A stretch of DNA of 11,353 bases from CALMFQ01 sp964495595 (GTDB taxonomy: Bacteria; Pseudomonadota; Gammaproteobacteria; Burkholderiales; SCOH01): assembly GCA_964495595.1 (NCBI GenBank), contig CAZBWH010000091.1, positions 1-11,353 of the forward strand. Direction: 5' to 3'. The number at the start of each line of letters is the position of its first letter. Position 1 is the stretch's first letter. The translations under genes and the position numbers were made by a program. This document shows positions 8,201 to 11,353 of this stretch, piece after piece. The notes below the pieces were generated by a model, which saw only the letters and a list, made by a program, of their open reading frames with translations, searched no databases and was not told the origin of the DNA.

Positions 8201-8281
8201 TTGCCCCAGCACGCTATCAATCGCCTCGGCAATGTAGGCTTCGTGGTTAAAGGCGGGTAGAACGACACTGACTTGCGGCAT
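5270..8281 (-). CDS. Protein A: three-domain GT2 glycosyltransferase with central coiled coil
   Basis: 1003 residues from the ATG at 8281, chosen over an in-frame TTG at 8299 because a GGA sits 8 bases before the ATG and the GT2 fold begins at once (PQVSVVLPAFNHEAY). Domain 1 (1-about 240) has IDDGS (37-41), NSDD (87-90) and LDWEY (187-191) and looks active. Residues about 265-385 are a Gln/Glu/Ala-rich coiled coil, followed by SSTSWRITQPLRW (385-397), a linker seen in many multi-domain bacterial glycosyltransferases. Domain 2 (about 497-735) keeps IYSDEDK (597-603) but has AEP (532-534), AAGD (571-574) and NGYD (655-658) where B has ADD, DHDD and QDYD, and it lacks about 11 residues before the DXD site; it is probably inactive. 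Domain 3 (about 736-1003) has IPTKDK (741-746), LDNNS (771-775), NNDT (825-828) and SDVEL (930-934), all intact. Likely a cytosolic, membrane-associated enzyme adding two sugars to a surface glycan. Confidence 0.9.
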   Translation of the reverse strand: MPQVSVVLPAFNHEAYIAEAIDSVLGQTLADFELIIIDDGSQDRTPDIISTFTDPRIRFVRQANAGSHATINRGVGMATGRYVAILNSDDRYTPDRLGRLLAVAEARPGPSFLVSAVRLIDAGGQPITDPQHWWLRMYADIHQQWRQHRDPLAALMWGNLTVSTSNFFFSRSLFDTLGPLRHYRYVLDWEYALRAASALPDCFVYLDDAALLDYRLHGNNTILGGAIRNHLEAAHIIRSALQRRDGGAMRTPLWRLHYLQRFLRRKEVATREHQLKVQHAALTSQASQLQIMTDEKEKIRIYKDELEIRLAATADQLAEQEQARVYLEQKRTQLEQAITAAISAQHTLQQAHQATQAQLQTSESARHRQAAELAQAQHVLQAMQSSTSWRITQPLRWAGRQKIRLANGRLALRLLGQRHQGYARLIPHAVAILLRSGPTGLRAWLRSAIMAAPPPVPGQPEQATDPYQAWITAQASRVESLRAQLPERLAALPAKPVFSVVISSRDLPLAAWDETLTTVQQQCYPMLEVCLAEPLNASDEWRQWCSRHATDDPRIKTGGQTASGDFVLPLAAGDKLMPHALLAFAEYLAQHPDAAVIYSDEDKFDVHGQRQQPLFKPDWSPTLACIQNYIGHALCVRRDLFAACGAMGRNIDGANGYDLVLRLSEQARPHHLADVLYHQRLDATGHDPAASQAMHEAGKRAVAAHLARRYPQQFLRVDDGDYLFTYDPRFVARPARVSIIIPTKDKIDLLAVCLDSILQKTRWPDYEILVLDNNSTEAETFTYFERICAQDSRVRVIPAPYKFNWSFLNNFGVRHATGDVLLFLNNDTELISPDWLERLVETTSLSDVGTVGAQLYYEDGTLQHVGVVVGMGGWADHVYKGTMLANSPSPFIANALTRNVLASTGACVAIERSKFEQLGGFDEAFEICGSDVELGIRAHQRGLQNLCLAPVKLRHFESKTRGSEVPEVDFIQSDLKYAPYRLGGDPFYNPNLAQYASTPTVAG

Positions 8282-8289
8282 TGCTTCAA

Positions 8290-8292
8290 TCC
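8290..8292 (-). promoter_or_regulatory. Shine-Dalgarno supporting the ATG of protein A
   Basis: The sense strand reads TTGGATTGAAGCAATG, with GGA 8 bases before the ATG at 8281. No such site precedes the alternative TTG at 8299. This decides the start. Confidence 0.55.
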
Positions 8293-8314
8293 AATTCAAG
8301 ACAAGAATCGCCGG

Positions 8315-9397
8315 TCAGGGCCGGCTGCGCAGGTAACTGCGTCGGAAATCGAGGAATGGCTGTTCGATCAGCCGGTAAGTCACCGCCGACACCAGCACAA
8401 TGGCCGGCAGCATGATTAGCAAACCACTCAGTACCGTCGACAGCACCACATCGTCGCTCCACAAGGTGGGTGGCACGAATCGCCGCAGCGTGGCCAGCAC
8501 CAGATTGTGCATGACATAAATGGAGAAACTGATGCTGCCCGCCCATGCCAGCGCTGCCGACAGTCGAACGGGCAGCGAACGAGCCTGCTGCAGATATGCG
8601 AGCATGAACCACGCCCACATCAGGCCCTCAGCCGTCGTCCAGATCACCCAGTAAGACGCCTGGATATTGGCCGATCCGCCGTGCCGATTGAACCACTGCA
8701 AGCCGCCCAGCAACAGCAGGCTTGCTCCAGCCAGATGCAAGGGATGGCGGCAGAGTTGCGGATTGCGTTGCCAGGCAATGCCCGCCAGCATGCCGAACAG
8801 GAATTCATCCAGTCGGCCAAAAATGGTTTCGTGGGCAATGAAGCGCACGCTGTCGGCAGAGATGAACACCATCAGCCGGATGCCGATCAGCAGCCCGATC
8901 AATTGCCACAGATAGCGCGTGCCATAGCGCTCATAAAACAGCTTCAGGAACGGGAAGATCAGATAGAACTGGAATTCGACCCAGATCGTCCACAACTGCA
9001 CAAAATAGTGCGAAAACGGCACCGTACTGGCCCGGAACGGAAACAGCCAGCCGATTAATTCCAGCATGCCGAAATTGCGCTGGTCGTTGTAGGTGCTGAT
9101 AAACAGCGATAGAAACACCGCAAACAGGTACAGCGGATAAATCCGGATCAGCCGGTTGCGCAGGAATCCGCCATAGCTCACCTCGTGGCCGTGGGTCAGA
9201 ACGGTGAAAATGAACCCGCTGATCACCATGAACAGCCCGATGCCGGTATGGCCTTCTTCCACCAGCGACAGCAAGGGGTTGTTGGGCCGGATGTCCACGA
9301 CGTAGGTATGGATGTAGTGGTACATCACCACCAGCGCCGCAGCCAGAAAGCGCAGATGATCAAGCGGCGCAAGATAAGCGGTTTGTGCGCTACGCAT
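8315..9397 (-). CDS. Acyltransferase-3 (OafA/YrhL-type) membrane O-acyltransferase
   Basis: 360 residues from the ATG at 9397. That ATG shares its A with the TGA of the preceding gene (TGATG), and the family N-terminus begins right after it, so the longer GTG start at 9424 is unlikely. About ten hydrophobic helices fit the acyltransferase-3 family, which O-acylates surface sugars such as O-antigen. Visible family features: LDHLRFLAAALVVMYHY (12-28), giving the R-X10-H motif Arg16/His27; FMVISGFIFT (56-65); RLIR (82-85) for the RXXR motif in FLRNRLIRIYP; WTIWVEFQFYLIFP around Glu141, the usual W-x-L-x-V-E-x-Q-F-Y-L region; and YRLIEQPF near the C-terminus. There is no C-terminal SGNH domain, so it is the short, stand-alone type. 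It lies between glycosyltransferase genes, so it probably acts on the same glycan. Acyl group and position are unknown. Confidence 0.92.
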   Translation of the reverse strand: MRSAQTAYLAPLDHLRFLAAALVVMYHYIHTYVVDIRPNNPLLSLVEEGHTGIGLFMVISGFIFTVLTHGHEVSYGGFLRNRLIRIYPLYLFAVFLSLFISTYNDQRNFGMLELIGWLFPFRASTVPFSHYFVQLWTIWVEFQFYLIFPFLKLFYERYGTRYLWQLIGLLIGIRLMVFISADSVRFIAHETIFGRLDEFLFGMLAGIAWQRNPQLCRHPLHLAGASLLLLGGLQWFNRHGGSANIQASYWVIWTTAEGLMWAWFMLAYLQQARSLPVRLSAALAWAGSISFSIYVMHNLVLATLRRFVPPTLWSDDVVLSTVLSGLLIMLPAIVLVSAVTYRLIEQPFLDFRRSYLRSRP

Positions 9398-10494
9398 CAA
9401 CGGCCCCGCAACAATCGTGACCACCAGCCTCGCCGGCTCGTGCTGACCGCATCGGTTGACGGCGCCCGTGCCGACTCTGCCGACTGGGCGGCCATCAGCG
9501 CATCCAGTTGCCGGCGCAGATCGCCCACCAGCAGCACATGATGCAGATCGAGCCCGCCGGTGTGGCGGATGAAGTCCAGATACTGCGGCCCGCAGCCATC
9601 CGGTGGCAGGCTGGCAAACCAGGTATCCAGGCCAAAGCCGATGTGGAACGGCGTGCCCAGGCCGAGAGCATGGCGCGCCAGCAACTGATCAGGCGTTTGC
9701 TCGCCAAGCTGGTCGCGGTATTCGGGAAACACCGCAGCAAAGGTGTCGGCATCCCAGCCCAGATAATGACGCAAGACCCGCTGCCGCTCCCACAGATCGC
9801 GCACGATCACCTCCGGGCGAGCTGCACTGGCGTTCTGCTGCCGATCGCGAATCCGGAACGACAGCAGCGTTTCCGGCAACACATGAATCTCGAACCGGCG
9901 CGTCAGCCGAATCCAGAAATCCAGGTCCGGCACCTGCGCCAGCCGCGCATCCAGCAGCCCCACCTGCTCATAACATTCCCGCCGGATCAGCACACTCGGG
10001 TGGCACAGGCAATTGCCCTGATCGAAAAAATGCCGTAGCCAGCGATGCCGGTCGCGGTTTTCGGCCTGAAATACAGCAAAATCCTTGTGGCCTGCATCGG
10101 CGAACCGCTCCCCCGTCTCGTTGACCAGCTGCGGATAGCCAAACACCGCACCGATCTGCGGCCGGGCCTGCAGAAAATCCACTTGCCGCTGCAGCTTGTG
10201 CGGCAGGAAACAATCATCCGAATTCAGAATCGCCACATATCGGCCCCGGGCGCGGCGAATCGCCTGATTGAAAGCAATGCAGGCACCCGCATTCTGCGGC
10301 AGCACCTCCAGCCGGATGCGTGGATCGTTCACCGCCCGGATCCGGGCGACCGTATCGTCGGCCGAACCATCGTCAGTGATCACGATCTCGAAATCCTGCA
10401 GCGTCTGGCCCAGCACACTGCCAATGCAGTCCTGCACATACGCCGCATGGTTGAAGGACGCAATGACCACGCTGACCAAAGGAGCCGGATTCAT
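9397..10494 (-). CDS. Single-domain GT2 glycosyltransferase
   Basis: 365 residues from the ATG at 10494, 19 bp after the stop of the preceding gene. No strong Shine-Dalgarno is seen, so coupling is possible. It has the GT-A fold of family GT2: VSVVIASFNHAAYVQDCI (7-24), TDDGSADD (40-47) for nucleotide binding, AILNSDD (88-94) with the metal-binding DXD equivalent, HPSVLIRREC (165-174) and PDLDFWIR (189-196), holding the likely catalytic Asp190. About 165 residues after the catalytic fold are of unknown role; the last 30 are Ala/Ser/Arg-rich and basic. The N-terminal 100 residues are clearly similar to domain 1 of protein A downstream (shared SVLGQTL, DDGS, DPRIR, GRYVAILNSDD), so the two are related by duplication. 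It acts in the cytosol on a sugar nucleotide; donor and acceptor are unknown. Confidence 0.9.
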   Translation of the reverse strand: MNPAPLVSVVIASFNHAAYVQDCIGSVLGQTLQDFEIVITDDGSADDTVARIRAVNDPRIRLEVLPQNAGACIAFNQAIRRARGRYVAILNSDDCFLPHKLQRQVDFLQARPQIGAVFGYPQLVNETGERFADAGHKDFAVFQAENRDRHRWLRHFFDQGNCLCHPSVLIRRECYEQVGLLDARLAQVPDLDFWIRLTRRFEIHVLPETLLSFRIRDRQQNASAARPEVIVRDLWERQRVLRHYLGWDADTFAAVFPEYRDQLGEQTPDQLLARHALGLGTPFHIGFGLDTWFASLPPDGCGPQYLDFIRHTGGLDLHHVLLVGDLRRQLDALMAAQSAESARAPSTDAVSTSRRGWWSRLLRGR

Positions 10495-10513
10495 GCTGTA
10501 TCAGCCCGCCCGA

Positions 10514-11059
10514 TCAATGCAGCACCGAAGTCGGCCCGCTGGCTGCCGGCGCAGGAGGTTCATCCTGCAGCCAGGTCGGCTCGGGCACCGGATTGCCCCA
10601 CTCCGCCTTGTGGCAGTATTTGTGCAGCCGGCTGACAAACCAGTGCAACTGCGTCTGGGTAAAGCGCACCCGGCACAAAGGCGCATCGCCGCCGGCAAAA
10701 AACACCAAACCGCAGCGCCGCGCGTCCGGCTGCAAATCGATCCGGGTCAGCAACACCGCCTTCATTACCGGCAAGGGCGGCTCATCGGCCGCCTGGGCCA
10801 CCGCATCCTGCTGCGCCTCGTCCACCTTCGCCACCGAGCGGGCATGCGTCATCGACAGCACATCATCCCGCCAGCCCGGATCAGCCTGCCGTGCCAGCGT
10901 ATTCTGCTGCGCCGCCAGCTCGCACAGCCGCCCCAGCAGACGGAAAACCAGCCGACGGGTAATCAGCAACGGCCGCACCACCTGCTTCGACCGGCAAACA
11001 AACACCAAACGGTCTTCCGCCGGATCAAAGCGGAAACTCAAAGAACCGATATCATCCAT
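10514..11059 (-). CDS. Unrecognised 181-residue soluble protein at the head of the operon
   Basis: I do not recognise this family. The ATG at 11059 is preferred over an in-frame TTG at 11080 because GGAA lies 7 bases before the ATG. The protein has no signal peptide and no membrane helix. The N-terminal strand-like stretch IGSLSFRFDPAEDRLVFV (4-21) is followed by a basic amphipathic helix, VVRPLLITRRLVFRLLGRL. The middle (about 60-95) is polar and Ala/Gln/Asp-rich. A second strand-rich part (VMKAVLLTRIDL, CGLVFFAGG, CRVRFT) is followed by QLHWFVSRLHKYCHKAEW and a Pro/Ala-rich tail. The segment RCGLVFFAGGDAPLCRVRF contains two cysteines. Codon style matches the next gene, and the 19-bp gap puts it in the same operon. 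A regulatory or scaffold role is possible, but nothing in the sequence proves it. Confidence 0.75.
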   Translation of the reverse strand: MDDIGSLSFRFDPAEDRLVFVCRSKQVVRPLLITRRLVFRLLGRLCELAAQQNTLARQADPGWRDDVLSMTHARSVAKVDEAQQDAVAQAADEPPLPVMKAVLLTRIDLQPDARRCGLVFFAGGDAPLCRVRFTQTQLHWFVSRLHKYCHKAEWGNPVPEPTWLQDEPPAPAASGPTSVLH

Positions 11060-11066
11060 CGAATCA

Positions 11067-11070
11067 TTCC
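11067..11070 (-). promoter_or_regulatory. Shine-Dalgarno supporting the ATG at 11059
   Basis: The sense strand reads TGGAATGATTCGATG, with GGAA 7 bases before the ATG. It supports the shorter, 181-residue form of the first gene. Confidence 0.5.
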
Positions 11071-11322
11071 AGAACAGCAAAACCCGCCAATTATCCGCCA
11101 GTTAGCATTTGTCATAAAGGCAGAAGCCGCAAAAAGCGGCCAATGGTAACGGAATCACCCGATGCTGTAACCGGCGCAAGTGGATTAAGCCAAAAGGCGA
11201 GCAGACAGCCAGCACAGCCGCATCGCCATCCCGATTCCGGAACAGCCCGCCACAACTCCCGATCTTGTAATGCCTACCGGAGCCAGCCCATCCTGCCGGC
11301 CAATACCAGCGCGGCATCCAGC

Positions 11323-11345
11323 CCCTCCCCCTTGATGGGGGAGGG
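11323..11345. repeat. GC-rich hairpin, likely a dispersed intergenic repeat
   Basis: ccctccccc (11323-11331) and gggggaggg (11337-11345) form a perfect 9-bp stem around a 5-base loop (ttgat). It is followed by ttggggag at the window end. From memory, hairpins of this form recur between genes in many proteobacterial genomes. It may continue outside the window. No T-run follows in the visible part, so I do not call it a terminator. Confidence 0.55.
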
Positions 11346-11353
11346 TTGGGGAG

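Larger units (their letters stand above)
11060..11353. other. Region upstream of the operon, no convincing gene
   Basis: This 294-bp stretch holds the presumed 5' untranslated and promoter region. I find no -35/-10 pair good enough to call; GATAAT near 11092-11097 on the minus strand lacks a well-spaced -35. There is a small hairpin gccgc-aaaaa-gcggc at 11126-11140 without a T-run, so it is not a terminator. A minus-strand frame of 71 codons (11102-11317) is Cys/Arg/Gly-rich, resembles no family I know and is probably not a gene. Confidence 0.5.

Noticed and set aside
8282..8299. TTG start adding six residues to protein A
   Set aside because: No Shine-Dalgarno precedes it, while the ATG at 8281 has one and the GT2 fold starts directly there.
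9398..9424. GTG start adding nine residues to the acyltransferase
   Set aside because: The ATG at 9397 overlaps the upstream stop as TGATG and places the family N-terminus correctly.
11126..11140. Hairpin gccgc-aaaaa-gcggc considered as a terminator
   Set aside because: The stem is only 5 bp, and no T-run follows on either strand.
10268..11149. Plus-strand open frame of 293 codons
   Set aside because: It is antisense to two supported genes, is Arg/Gln/Pro-rich and shows no domain. It is a shadow of the coding strand in GC-rich DNA.
11102..11317. Minus-strand open frame of 71 codons upstream of the operon
   Set aside because: Odd composition (Cys, Arg, Gly and Trp-rich), no Shine-Dalgarno I can see and no recognisable domain. 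Not strong enough to call a gene.
1..11353. CRISPR array, tRNA or rRNA genes, transposase or integrase genes
   Set aside because: No regularly spaced repeats, no RNA-gene signatures and no recombinase-like protein were found on either strand. The only repeat-like elements are the palindromes listed.

Overview
All eight genes read from the minus strand and form one tightly packed block. They run from an unknown soluble protein near 11059 down to a membrane protein that leaves the window at base 1. Gaps are 5 to 33 bp, and two junctions overlap (TGATG near 9397, ATGA near 3350), so this looks like one translationally coupled operon. The content is cell-surface polysaccharide synthesis and decoration: glycosyltransferases of GT2 type and of WsaF type, an OafA-like acyltransferase and an AlgI-like MBOAT O-acyltransferase. 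No sugar-nucleotide genes, ABC exporter, polymerase or ligase lie inside the window, so this is part of a larger locus. High GC and gene style suggest a Gram-negative proteobacterium, possibly a beta-proteobacterium of the Chromobacterium/Vogesella type. That placement is a guess from style, not a proven assignment.

Layout in transcription order: (1) 11059-10514, unrecognised 181-residue soluble protein; (2) 10494-9397, single-domain GT2; (3) 9397-8315, acyltransferase-3 membrane protein; (4) 8281-5270, 1003-residue protein ('A') with three GT2 folds and a coiled coil; (5) 5264-3348, 638-residue protein ('B'), a tandem paralogue of the last 600 residues of A; (6) 3351-2077, WsaF-type rhamnosyltransferase-like protein; (7) 2064-652, AlgI-like MBOAT; (8) 637 to beyond base 1, a two-helix membrane protein with an extracytoplasmic domain. 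The region 11060-11353 upstream of gene 1 holds a GC-rich hairpin and no gene I can defend.

The most striking point is that A and B carry the same pair of GT2 folds but have decayed in opposite halves. In A the first of the pair has lost its nucleotide-binding Asp, its DXD and its catalytic base region, while the last domain is intact. In B the first is intact and the second has lost all three. Together they keep one working copy of each fold, plus A's extra N-terminal GT2, which suggests a two-polypeptide synthase.

The second notable point is a short palindromic element. It has perfect 14-bp inverted ends around a 40-bp core and sits inside the coding sequence of B (3707-3774). A second copy, read in the same frame, lies in gene 8 at the window edge (1-77). 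B is 26 residues longer than A exactly there, so the element appears to have inserted in frame, much as the palindromic elements of Rickettsia do. B also has a run of eight C residues close to its start codon, a possible slippage switch.
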